A stretch of 64,000 bases of DNA, from assembly GCF_022414595.1 (NCBI RefSeq), contig NZ_JADWYO010000006.1, positions 62,001 through 126,000 on the forward strand, in the 5' to 3' direction. The translations under genes were made by a program, and so were the position numbers. The stretch is from Streptomyces sp. MUM 203J. GTDB lineage: Bacteria; Actinomycetota; Actinomycetes; Streptomycetales; Streptomycetaceae. The number at the start of each line of letters is the position of its first letter. Position 1 is the first letter of the stretch. Positions 35,201 to 41,676 of the stretch are shown here, piece by piece. The notes below the pieces were generated by a model. That model was not told the DNA's origin. It did no database searches and saw only the letters and a program-made list of their open reading frames with translations.

Positions 35201-38200
35201 CCGGCGTGGTCACCGTGTCCAGCAGCCCCGCCGGGACCGTCGCCGTGCCGCCCCCGGCCGCCGGGGTCGACGAGGTGGTGTACGTCGTGGTCGCGGTACG
35301 CCCGTCGGGGTGGCCCGCCACCGGCGGGGTGGTCACCGAGGTGAGCTTGCCGGCCGTGTCGTAGGTGTACGTGGTGAGATACCGGTCGTCCGTGGGGCCC
35401 GAGGAGCGTCCGTCCCGCTCGGTGAGCAGCAGGTCGTTGCGCAGGTCCATCGGCGGGAACGCGGTGGTGGCGTCCGGGAAGTACGTGTAGTACTCCGTCG
35501 AGCACTTGTCGGCGGCCGTGTCCTGGCAGGTGGTCGTGGAGACCGTGTTGCCGCGCACGTCGTGGCCGTTGATGCTCCGGTTGCCGTTGGCGTCCGTCAC
35601 GGTGTGCAGGAAGCCGCCCGTGTCGTAGCCGTACGTGGTCCGCTTGCCCTTGGTGTCGATCGCGGCCAGCAGACGGTTGCCCATCTCCACGTCGTACACG
35701 TACGTCAGCGTCTTGTCCGTCGGGTCGGTCAGCTTGACCGTCTTGACGGGGGCGATACCGGAGGACGCCTTGTACGCCTTCCAGTGCGCCTCGACGTCCG
35801 CCGCGCTCAACGGGTGACCGTAGGCGGCGACCTCGGCGATGGAGCCGTCGAAGAAGCTCACGTCACCGGGGGACTGGTACCAGTACTTGGCGAAGCCCGC
35901 GCCGAGGAAGGTCCTGGTGTTGGACTGGTCCTTCGCCGCGCCGCTGTACTCGCCCTGCTTCACACCGTCCAGGTAAAGCGTCTGCTTCGTACCCGAGGCG
36001 GACAGGACCGCGTGGTGCCACTTGTTGTCGGTGACCGTCTTCGTCGAGCCGAAGGCCGTGCTGCCCGAGCCCGACACGCTCCACCAGTGACCGTGCAGCT
36101 TGCCGTCGGAGCCCGCGTACAGCACCGGGTTCCAGGAGCCGGACGGGCTCGCGAGCGTCGGGTCCTTCGACTGGTCGGACAGGATCACACCCGGCGAGCC
36201 GGTCTTGAACCACAGCTCGACCGCCCGCTCGCCGGAGCCGTGCCACGGGGCGAACGGGATCTCCGCGTACGACGAGACCCCGTCGAACGACGCAGCCGTG
36301 GCGTCGCCGGTGCCGAACGGACCGGTCACGCCCTGGGTGACGGTGCTGTACGTGCCGAAACCGGTGTTGACCTGGTTCGCGGCCTGGGGGGCGGCCGCCG
36401 TGTCGTCGAGGCGCCAGTAGCCGGCCGGGGCGGAGCCCATGACGGCGGACCGGTAGACCTGCGACGAGCCGGTGATGGTGGGCGGGTTGAGCTTCCAGGT
36501 GCCGCCGTTGGCGTCCGTGGCCTGGAGGACCAGGTCGTCGGTGGTGCCGTAGTCGACCTCGGAGCGGACCTTGCCCTCCGGAGTGGTGATCCTGTTGAGC
36601 AGCCCCGCCGCGTTCTTCGCGGCCTGGTACTGCGCGGTGATCACGGCCGGGGTGAGCGGCTCCGAGTAGATGGCGACCTCGGCGAGGTCACCGGTGTAGT
36701 GCCCGAGCTTGTCGTCGGGGTTCATCGCGGGCCAGCCCTGGTTGTTCACCCCCGCACCCAGGCTGATGTAAGGCTGGTCCCAGTCGTTGATCGTGCCCGT
36801 GAGGGACCCGACCTTCGCACCGTCCAGGTACAGCGTCTGGCTGTTGGCCTGACCGGTCAGAACCGCCTGGTGCCACTGGCCGTCGGTGACGGTGGGACCG
36901 GAGACGATGTTCGGGCTGCAGCCGGGCGACATGGCCAGGCAGCCGCGCAGCTTGCCGTCCGTGCCGACGTACACCGCCGGGGTGTTGTACTTGGTGTTGT
37001 TCACCGGGTCGGAGTCGCTCAGCGGCTTGCTGCCGTAGTAGAACAGCACACCCCCGGCGGTGGTGGTCCTGAACCACAGCGACACCGACATGTACGACGG
37101 GGTCGCACCCGGCGCCGACGGCATCTCCACGTAGGAGGTGGTGCCGTTGAACGACGCGGCCGTCTGCGTCGAGCCCGCCAGCGGACCCGTCGCACCCAGC
37201 GTCACGTCGTGGAACAGGCCGTTGTACTTGCCCTGGTTGGTGACGATGCCGTCGGTGGCCACCGACGCGCCCGCGGCCTCACCGAGCCGCCAGTACGCGA
37301 ACGGGTCCGCGTCCAGGACGGTGGTCCGGTAGTGGTTGCCGGTGGTGTAGCCGTAGGTGGTGCACTTCAGCGGATCGGCCGGGGCACACACCTTGGTGAG
37401 CTGGTCGGCCGCGTAGCCGTACGTCCACGTCTGTGCCGTGGCCGCGTCTCCCGCCGTGGCCGGGTCGGTTGCGACCGTCGCCACATGCGCGGCCTTGGCG
37501 CCCGCCGGGGTGGTCCAGGTCAGGTGCAGGGACCGCTGCGACGTCTCGTTCGTGATCTTCGTGAGATTCCCGGAGGCGTAGGTGAACGTTTCCGTGCGGC
37601 CCGCGAAGTCCTTGATCGAGCTGATCGCGTAGGTGCCGGCCTTCCCCGCGACCGCCTGCGTGAAGCGGTACTCGGTGAAGTCCTTGTCCGTCAGCGTGTA
37701 CCCGCCCGAGACCGCCTGGAGGCGCGCGTAACGGCCCAGCGGCGGCACGAACGTGCCGTCGGCGTTGCGGCCGAAGGCGACCTGCTCACCGCCGGGATAG
37801 GTGATCTCGACGTGGGTGACCGTGCCCGACGGGTCCTTGTGCTCGGCCGCCTTCATGTCCACGACCGTGGACCAGCCGGCACCGAACGCGTTGCCCGGGC
37901 GCGGGTCGAGACTGTTGTACGACCGGTCGATCTCCAGCGACGGGCCCACGACCGACACCTGTGCGTCGGTGTCCTCGGTGGTGTAGTTGCCGTCCGACGG
38001 ATCGAACTCGTGCCCGCCGGTGTTCTGCGCCAGACCCGACGTCACCGGAGGCTGCGGGACCGCCGTGGTGAAGCGGCCGGACTGGACGGTTTCCGCGTAG
38101 CCGTCGGAGACCCCGACGTACCACACGTAGTTCTTGCTCCACTCCAGCTTGCCCGCCGGTACCCGCCAGGCACCGCGGCTCAGCGAGCCGGAGGTGGCGA

Positions 38201-40019
38201 CCGGCGTGGTGCTGCCGTCCGCCTCGTAGATCTCGAAGGTGTACGACAGGGCCGCCGGCCACTTGTCGGAGTCGTACGCGTACACCAGCAGCTCCGGCTG
38301 CAGGGTGTTGGCCTGGAAGTTCACCGGCGGGTACTGCGCGGTGATCTGCGGCTTGGTGTTCGCCGAGTAGGTCAGCTCCAGCGCCGGACGGAAACCGGAG
38401 GTCGTGGAGTTGTCCGAGTGGAACTTCTTCCAGTGCAGGTTGTCGTTGACCGGTGCGGTCAGGGCGAGGCCGTAGTTGGCGCCGCCGGTGGCCACCCAGT
38501 CGAACCATCCGGTGTCCAGCGTGACCGGCATTTTCACACCCACGCTCGTGGATGCGCTGGTGTTGGTGCAGGACGCGCCCGGGTTGGGCGTCGTCGAGCC
38601 GATCGCGGGGCCGAACTTCGGGCCCGGGAACGTCTTCGTCGTGGAAGGCGACCAGGACTCGGTGATCGGCTGGGCGTAGAACACCTGGGGGGTGCAGGTG
38701 GAGGACCAGGAGGCGTACACGTTCAGCTTGGCGGACGTGACGCGCTGACCCTTCAGGGTGTTGCCCAGCGACGAGAACTGCAGGAACGAGATGGCCGCGT
38801 TGGTGCCGCTGTCGTACGAACCGACCTTGATCACGCTCTCGGTGGAGCGGTCGGCGCTGTAGTTGGACTGGACGTACGTGCTGTTGCTGGCCGCGATGGT
38901 CGGGTCGACGGTGACCGGGTAGACCCGCTCGGGGTCCTTCAGCCACTCCTCGTCCGCCGTCATCCGCAGCGCGGGCTCGCCGTCCTCCTGCACCAGCTCG
39001 TACGTCACCGCCTGGGAGCGGGTGGCGTCACCGGAACGCGGGTCGATCTTCGAGTCCTCCATGAAGGCATGCGGGATCGTCGCGACGACCTCGTCCTTCT
39101 CGCCCTTGCGGGCGGTGAACTCCACGTCCCCGTCGTCCGTGAGGCGCGGGGTGAGCCCCTTCAGCTCCAGCGGGAACAGCCAGGAGTTCGGGGCGTCCGG
39201 GGAGTGGAGGACCAGGTGTTCCTTGAAACCCTCGGCCAGCGGCACCAGCCGCAGGTCGGTCTCCGGGAGCACTCCGCGGTAGGTGACGATCTTCTTGTCG
39301 TCCACCTCCGGCTCGGCCTTGGCGGTCCCGCGCAGGGAGTACGCCAGGCTGATCCCGTCACCGAAGTCCACCGAAGCGAGGCGCTGGTCTGCTGCGTCCG
39401 GCGCGAACTCCACGTCCAGCTCGTTGGCCCGCTGGCCGAGCCGCCCGTTCTTCTTCTCCACCAGGGTCGTGTCGATCGGCTTCCACGTGCCGTCCTCCGC
39501 CTTGAAGTTGGCGGGGGAGGCGTAGTGCCTGACGGTGGTGGATCCGTCGGCGTTGACGAAGTGGTCCGAGGTGGCTGTGGACTTCTTCGCGTCCCGCTTG
39601 CTGGTCTTCGGGTCGAAGCTGTCGGCGTCGCCGGGCGCCTTGCCCGTCTTCGTCTTCTCGACCTTGTCGACCGGCCGCTCGTACGGGTCGAGTTCGCCCT
39701 TGCCCTTACCGGGCTTGCTGCCGACGCCGCCGTCGGCGCTGGTGTCGTCCGCCGACGCCTTGTGGCTCTTGCCTTCGGCGGAGCCGCCCTTCTGGTCGGG
39801 TGTGTCCAGTGGTGAGGTGTTCATCCACTGCCACAGCCCCGGCAGGGACAGCTTGGGCATGGACAGCGAGGGCAGGGTGGCTCCCTGAGCCACCGCCTGT
39901 TCCGTACTGACCAGGAGTGAGAGGGATATGAGTGCGGTGACCGCGGTCACCCGCGCTCTGCGTCTGCCAGATCGACCTGGCGGAAACAGGCGCGGACCGG
40001 GGACCCTTCGACGTTGCAT
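29274..40019 (-). CDS. Giant RHS/YD-repeat polymorphic toxin
   Basis: 3581 aa. Order: signal-like N-terminus (RRRARVTAVTALISLSLLVS), low-complexity Lys/Asp/Ser region (about 70-165), beta-rich region with RTTE..P-type sequence, DNRLRE-like domain (about 371-553, tied to surface proteins), fibronectin-like linker, DUF6531-like opening (DPSDGNYTTEDTD, about 675), RHS/YD repeats (many GYD..GN and YTYD units) interrupted by three LamG/concanavalin-like domains (about 897-1133, 1189-1413, 1934-2140), the RHS core end (MAARWYSPETGQFNSRD, then YAYADQNPMTMTDPTGHW, about 2950-2995), a Lys/Arg tract (2997-3130), Gly/Ala hydrophobic segments, pretoxin-HINT (3292-3437) and a nuclease-like tip (3440-3581). 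The RHS shell is expected to cocoon the tip, which HINT autoproteolysis would free. It is secreted or wall-displayed in contact competition by family precedent; no secretion system genes are adjacent. Confidence 0.93.
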   Translation of the reverse strand: MQRRRVPGPRLFPPGRSGRRRARVTAVTALISLSLLVSTEQAVAQGATLPSLSMPKLSLPGLWQWMNTSPLDTPDQKGGSAEGKSHKASADDTSADGGVGSKPGKGKGELDPYERPVDKVEKTKTGKAPGDADSFDPKTSKRDAKKSTATSDHFVNADGSTTVRHYASPANFKAEDGTWKPIDTTLVEKKNGRLGQRANELDVEFAPDAADQRLASVDFGDGISLAYSLRGTAKAEPEVDDKKIVTYRGVLPETDLRLVPLAEGFKEHLVLHSPDAPNSWLFPLELKGLTPRLTDDGDVEFTARKGEKDEVVATIPHAFMEDSKIDPRSGDATRSQAVTYELVQEDGEPALRMTADEEWLKDPERVYPVTVDPTIAASNSTYVQSNYSADRSTESVIKVGSYDSGTNAAISFLQFSSLGNTLKGQRVTSAKLNVYASWSSTCTPQVFYAQPITESWSPSTTKTFPGPKFGPAIGSTTPNPGASCTNTSASTSVGVKMPVTLDTGWFDWVATGGANYGLALTAPVNDNLHWKKFHSDNSTTSGFRPALELTYSANTKPQITAQYPPVNFQANTLQPELLVYAYDSDKWPAALSYTFEIYEADGSTTPVATSGSLSRGAWRVPAGKLEWSKNYVWYVGVSDGYAETVQSGRFTTAVPQPPVTSGLAQNTGGHEFDPSDGNYTTEDTDAQVSVVGPSLEIDRSYNSLDPRPGNAFGAGWSTVVDMKAAEHKDPSGTVTHVEITYPGGEQVAFGRNADGTFVPPLGRYARLQAVSGGYTLTDKDFTEYRFTQAVAGKAGTYAISSIKDFAGRTETFTYASGNLTKITNETSQRSLHLTWTTPAGAKAAHVATVATDPATAGDAATAQTWTYGYAADQLTKVCAPADPLKCTTYGYTTGNHYRTTVLDADPFAYWRLGEAAGASVATDGIVTNQGKYNGLFHDVTLGATGPLAGSTQTAASFNGTTSYVEMPSAPGATPSYMSVSLWFRTTTAGGVLFYYGSKPLSDSDPVNNTKYNTPAVYVGTDGKLRGCLAMSPGCSPNIVSGPTVTDGQWHQAVLTGQANSQTLYLDGAKVGSLTGTINDWDQPYISLGAGVNNQGWPAMNPDDKLGHYTGDLAEVAIYSEPLTPAVITAQYQAAKNAAGLLNRITTPEGKVRSEVDYGTTDDLVLQATDANGGTWKLNPPTITGSSQVYRSAVMGSAPAGYWRLDDTAAAPQAANQVNTGFGTYSTVTQGVTGPFGTGDATAASFDGVSSYAEIPFAPWHGSGERAVELWFKTGSPGVILSDQSKDPTLASPSGSWNPVLYAGSDGKLHGHWWSVSGSGSTAFGSTKTVTDNKWHHAVLSASGTKQTLYLDGVKQGEYSGAAKDQSNTRTFLGAGFAKYWYQSPGDVSFFDGSIAEVAAYGHPLSAADVEAHWKAYKASSGIAPVKTVKLTDPTDKTLTYVYDVEMGNRLLAAIDTKGKRTTYGYDTGGFLHTVTDANGNRSINGHDVRGNTVSTTTCQDTAADKCSTEYYTYFPDATTAFPPMDLRNDLLLTERDGRSSGPTDDRYLTTYTYDTAGKLTSVTTPPVAGHPDGRTATTTYTTSSTPAAGGGTATVPAGLLDTVTTPGGKQTRQVYHANGDLAEVTDANGARVTYTYDDLGRQLSRTEYSDGTPAGLTTTFTYDKNDQVVTETGPKITNRVTGAVHQARTTTGYDADGNVLSQTVSDLTGGDAARTVSMTYDAWGRMDSRTDAGGDTTSFAYDEYGNKVKETDPDGTVMTFTYDAEGRALTTSLLDFVGDPDNPSAPADLVTESRAYDPAGRLASLTDAMGWVTEYTYTDDGLSASVVRKDPQTGESFTEQANTYDAAGNLIKQVTNDGQTTNTFTVDASDRVISSVLDPAGLGRTTTVSYDPDDNVVTESEYDPATGEKSTLDRLYDNLGNVTGTTVHDGTVAPVARYRLDETTGYDVGDSSGANHTATHGTGMHWNTDRGGSAVFDGDAESYAQTDGPVVNTSGSFTVSAWARLTDTSVNHTLVSQDGEQVYRHVLYYSTGGGWTFGGRAADSKGSPLIRAYSGTDAVSANTWTHLTGVYDAEAAKIRLYVDGSLEMETAWTSPWEAKGPLQFGRHKYGTNYSNNHKGGLDDVQVYSEALTGSQVSSLYGGTLPAEGSSVQSTTWKLDQRGLPVSMTDPNGNTTDYGYDEGGQQTTVTEPAVNAEQEGGTPVTVRPVTMVGYNTFGERTEVSDPLGNVTVTAYDAEGQETSVKLPNYTPPGSTTPIEAIAWTEYNSLGQVTAEVDPLGNRTTYTYTQLGAVASVTEPGGGTTKYTYADSGELLSVTRPNGAREEMTWDYLGRPLTSTTIVRQPTQRAYTAINEYDAPGGELSRSVSPTGVAESYTYNAVGEVTEVTDAAGQTTKVTYNIDGGILTTTDPDGTSTKVDYDGFGRPVATHDLAADGTVIRTARTTYDRAGNPVEATDYRGHTTKLTLDPTGLVTKAVQPVSETESITTTFGYDVGGNRTRFTDGRGNKFLTTYNNWGLPESLVEPSTPSHPDLADRTFTTVYDSNGRVAEQRSPGDVVISNVYDAKSRLVRQTGTGAEAETVDHTYAYDSDDRLVAVAGVGEETNTFTYDDRGLLLSTTGPSGASSFAYNGDGAMTSRTDASGTSAFGYDTAGRLKTVDDGATGSTATYGYDVNSNVTSIDYGTGKAKRSFGYDALQRLTSDKLTAPSGTVTSQITYGYDKNSNETSKTTVGVAGASTNTYTYDRANRITSWNNGTSTEVYGYDPSGNRTRVGGDTYTYDERNRLTSDGHNTYSYTPRGTMRSVVDEGGISTPMKADAFNRVINEGDRTYQYDGLDRLLSATSSDGGSLYGFQYSGMGNDVASDGTAAYSRSIDGTLLGVKTPVSSALYLTDLHTDVVAQFTDTGETLTGSATYTPFGKVVQSTGMVGSLGYQSGWTDPATAKVNMAARWYSPETGQFNSRDTVTLSPLPGSVTANRYAYADQNPMTMTDPTGHWSIGGFIKKAAKKVKKVVKKVKKTVKSAYKKTKRAVKKVAKRVRKAAKKIKRAVKKVVKRAKRAVRKTVRYVKDSVKKVKRYVKRTYKKVKRYAHKVVKKVKKTVRKVAKAAKSVARKVVKAAKKVGRAVKKAAKATVNYVKKHAATIAAIGVGIAVFAGCTALTAGVGAIGCAALAGAAANGVGYMMSDGPKSVGGFLGAVVVGAATGAIGGAIGGAVSGAASQAVGRLLSNVGSQVAQGAIRGAAGGAAEGAVMYGVTCAASEEGCSARGAAEATAVGAAAGGIFGAAASRFGRKGCTPHSFTGLTGVLMANGTVKPISEVKAGDYVLTAEPGKKKKEKHKVKKVIVTKTDRDYVDVVVETKSGPKTIQTTKHHQFYEATRNSWTQATDLKAGQKLQDASGSTATIAAVKSYKAQRVTYDLSVEGLHTYHVLAGAVPVLVHNDSGSGSACPTNITVSYEPGMPKSQFNIKADALKKLSDQGVLVKAPNPLPPRAGIEKGYKQDFFKRVYRQFNDVNPEFVKRARQRIFGNMNPDHVWELQLGGPDVVGNLHMLDAFTNQAIGRQIRQQIRNLPDHTPISVTIQGPK
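29277..29706 (-). other. C-terminal toxin tip of the RHS protein (HNH-like nuclease candidate)
   Basis: Residues about 3440-3581. The block NPDHVWELQLGG (Asp 3529, His 3530) followed by GNLHMLDAFTNQAIG and IRNLPDHTPISVTIQG is shared, as far as I recall, by C-termini of many actinobacterial RHS/LXG toxins and resembles an HNH/treble-clef-like nuclease (D-H ... N-L ... N). DNA here is visibly poorer in GC than the RHS core. Confidence 0.65.
29706..30146 (-). other. Pretoxin-HINT domain of the RHS protein
   Basis: Residues about 3292-3437. Begins at Cys 3292 (CTPHSFTGLTGVLMANG), contains VKAGDYVLTAEP, the block-B TTKHHQFYEA and ends with GLHTYHVLAGAVPVLVHND, the classical Hint C-terminus (VxVHN). 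Cys1, the internal His and the final His-Asn are all present, consistent with self-cleavage that frees the tip. Confidence 0.85.
30620..31031 (-). other. Lysine/arginine-rich repeat tract of the RHS protein
   Basis: Residues about 2997-3134, between RHS core and hydrophobic segments. About half of the residues are Lys or Arg in a periodic K-K-x-V-K-K pattern (AKKVKKVVKKVKKTVK, KRAVKKVAKRVRKAAKK, VKRYVKRTYKKVKRYAHK). In DNA it is a run of CTTCTT/GACCTTCTTGAC variants. An amphipathic, strongly basic helix is expected; function unknown. Confidence 0.85.
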
Positions 40020-40150
40020 GGGTCAGGCCTCAACCTTACGCGTTGCTTACATGAGCCTCGCGAGCCTGCCTGATGAGCGCACGTCAGTTCTACTTGAGTG
40101 GCCGTGCGTTATGTGATCTTTACTCTGGTGGGGAACCCGCAGCTCAGCGG
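40020..40150 (-). promoter_or_regulatory. Probable promoter region of the RHS toxin gene
   Basis: 131 bases between two same-strand genes. Read on the minus strand it contains an unusually AT-rich stretch (AGTAAAGATCACATAACG, about 40110-40127) amid GC-rich sequence, a plausible -10 environment, and GAGG 10 bases before the toxin ATG. No exact -35/-10 pair can be named. Confidence 0.4.
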
Positions 40151-40768
40151 TCAGACGCCGGACGCCTCGACGACATCCCGGACGGCGTCCGCCACCGTGT
40201 CCTGCAGCCCGTCGCCGTCCCCGGAACGTGCGATGGTGATGTTCGCGCCCTTCTTCGTCCCGTCGACGATGACGAACCGTACGTCCTTGTGCGCGTCCGC
40301 CCGCTGCTCCGCCGCCTTCACCTGGGCCTCGCCCACCGCGAGGACGACCGAGCACTTGCGCTGGAGCAGTCCGTTCACGAACGGCAGGGCGTTCTCGGCT
40401 GTCTGCTCACCCGCCACCGGCACATAGGTGACACGCACCCGGGTGTCCCCCGAGGCCTCCTGCATGCCCTCCCACACGGTCGCGGCGGTCGTGCCGGACG
40501 TGATGCCCTGGTCGTCCGTCAGGAGGCAGGCGTTGAAGTCCTTGTACTGCCGCGCCCGCGGATCCGGCGGCGTGGACTCCCCTTCCCCGCCGAGCAGCAG
40601 CCACGTCCCCACCAGCCCGGCCACCAGCACCCCGACACTTCCGGCCACCCAGGCCCACCGCCCGCGGAACGCGCCGGGCGAAGCGAGCGCCCGCCCCACC
40701 CCGGCGGCCACGGACCCGCCCTCATGCGACTTCTTGGGCGCGTTGCGCCAGGTACGACGGGTCTTCAT
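40151..40768 (-). CDS. Membrane-anchored BMP/PnrA-like substrate-binding protein (short)
   Basis: 205 aa. One membrane segment (WVAGSVGVLVAGLVGTWLLLGG) then an extracytoplasmic domain: DFNACLLTDDQGITSG, ATVWEGMQEASGD, VRVTYVPVAGEQTAENALPFVNGLLQ, CSVVLAVGEAQVKAAEQRA, DVRFVIVDG. This is the first Rossmann lobe of BMP-family (basic membrane lipoprotein) binding proteins; the second lobe is missing, as the family is usually 330-360 aa. AAAGGAG 10 bases upstream of ATG 40768 supports the start. A Cys pair replaces a lipobox. No transporter genes nearby, so it may be a sensor or have a toxin-unrelated role. Confidence 0.75.
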   Translation of the reverse strand: MKTRRTWRNAPKKSHEGGSVAAGVGRALASPGAFRGRWAWVAGSVGVLVAGLVGTWLLLGGEGESTPPDPRARQYKDFNACLLTDDQGITSGTTAATVWEGMQEASGDTRVRVTYVPVAGEQTAENALPFVNGLLQRKCSVVLAVGEAQVKAAEQRADAHKDVRFVIVDGTKKGANITIARSGDGDGLQDTVADAVRDVVEASGV

Positions 40769-41226
40769 GCCGCCACGACTCCTTTCGTCCACCCGTGCGA
40801 CCAGGCACAGGGCCGACGTACGGTATCGCCCCACGCGGTCCGGCTCGGCCGGAGGGGCCGAGAAGGCCGGGGGCTCCGCCCCGCGCCCGGTCCGCACAGA
40901 GCGCACGGGCCGACGCGTCACGGGCCCGGAGATCCATACGGTCTGACGTGTGGGCGGTCCCTGGCCGACAGAGACCGAACCTGAGGTCCGGCAGTCTCCG
41001 GAGCTTCCTTCGGACCAGCGCCACGACAAGGCCGAGCGTGCCGCTGACATGCTCGCTGCCCAGCCGACGACTCCCGGGGAGCCGGATCGTGCTCCTGACG
41101 GTGTTCCGCAAGACGCAGGCAGCGCGAGACCGCCGAGGCCGAGAGGTTCCGGCAGGCCCGGAAGGTCCGCGAAGAAGAGCGCGGCCCCGCCGAACACAGC
41201 TGCAAGCGAACGGAGGCCGACCACCC
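40769..41226. other. 458-base stretch without a convincing gene
   Basis: All six frames give only Arg/Pro/Ser-rich translations with no family resemblance. A GGGGGCTCCGCCCC-type Streptomyces hairpin motif is near 40869. Possibly decayed coding sequence. Confidence 0.4.
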
Positions 41227-41595
41227 GTGAACCACTCCCGGTGGAAGACGCGCAGGACCCGCAGGCTCCCGGGGGAACGGGTCGAGGAGTCCCCCGCCCA
41301 CGTGGAGGCCGGGTGTGCCTTCGCTCTCGGCCGGGCCGTCTGCGTACGCCGGTCGGAGTTCGGCCTGTCGCAGAGTGATCCGGCGCGGCGCCCGGGGACG
41401 GCCGAGGGGGAGAGCTCCCGTGTCGAGGGCGGCGACACCGTTCCCACGCTGCCTCCGGTCACCCGGCTCGCCAAGGCGCCGGACGGCTCCCTCGCCGCCG
41501 GCCTCGACGGCGACACGTCGATGTTCCTCTTCACCGGGCACGACGGCCATGAGACGGACGAGGCTCCGCCGGGCGGACACTTCTCCGCGGCCTGA
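41227..41595 (+). CDS. Hypothetical protein
   Basis: 122 aa if GTG 41227 is used. About nine in ten third codon positions are G or C in this frame, which favours real coding. The end AGLDGDTSMFLFTGHDGHET then DEAPPGGHFSAA is acidic and soluble-looking; the first third is basic. No ribosome-binding site is convincing and no family is recognised. It is 81 bases upstream of glnE on the same strand. Confidence 0.4.
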   Translation: MNHSRWKTRRTRRLPGERVEESPAHVEAGCAFALGRAVCVRRSEFGLSQSDPARRPGTAEGESSRVEGGDTVPTLPPVTRLAKAPDGSLAAGLDGDTSMFLFTGHDGHETDEAPPGGHFSAA

Positions 41596-41676
41596 CAGCG
41601 GCAGCTCGGCCAGGGCCCGTCCACAGCCCTGGCTATAGGCTCAGGACCAGACACGCACGTGGAACGGGAGGCGGGC

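Noticed and set aside
33984-39815. 1943-aa open frame on the plus strand opposite the RHS gene
   Set aside because: It is antisense to clear RHS coding sequence; its translation is Arg/Val/Gly-rich repeats produced by G/C-saturated third positions of the real gene.
40769-41226. Possible protein-coding frames on both strands
   Set aside because: Translations are Pro/Arg/Ser-rich without domain or clear start, so listed as non-coding/unknown.
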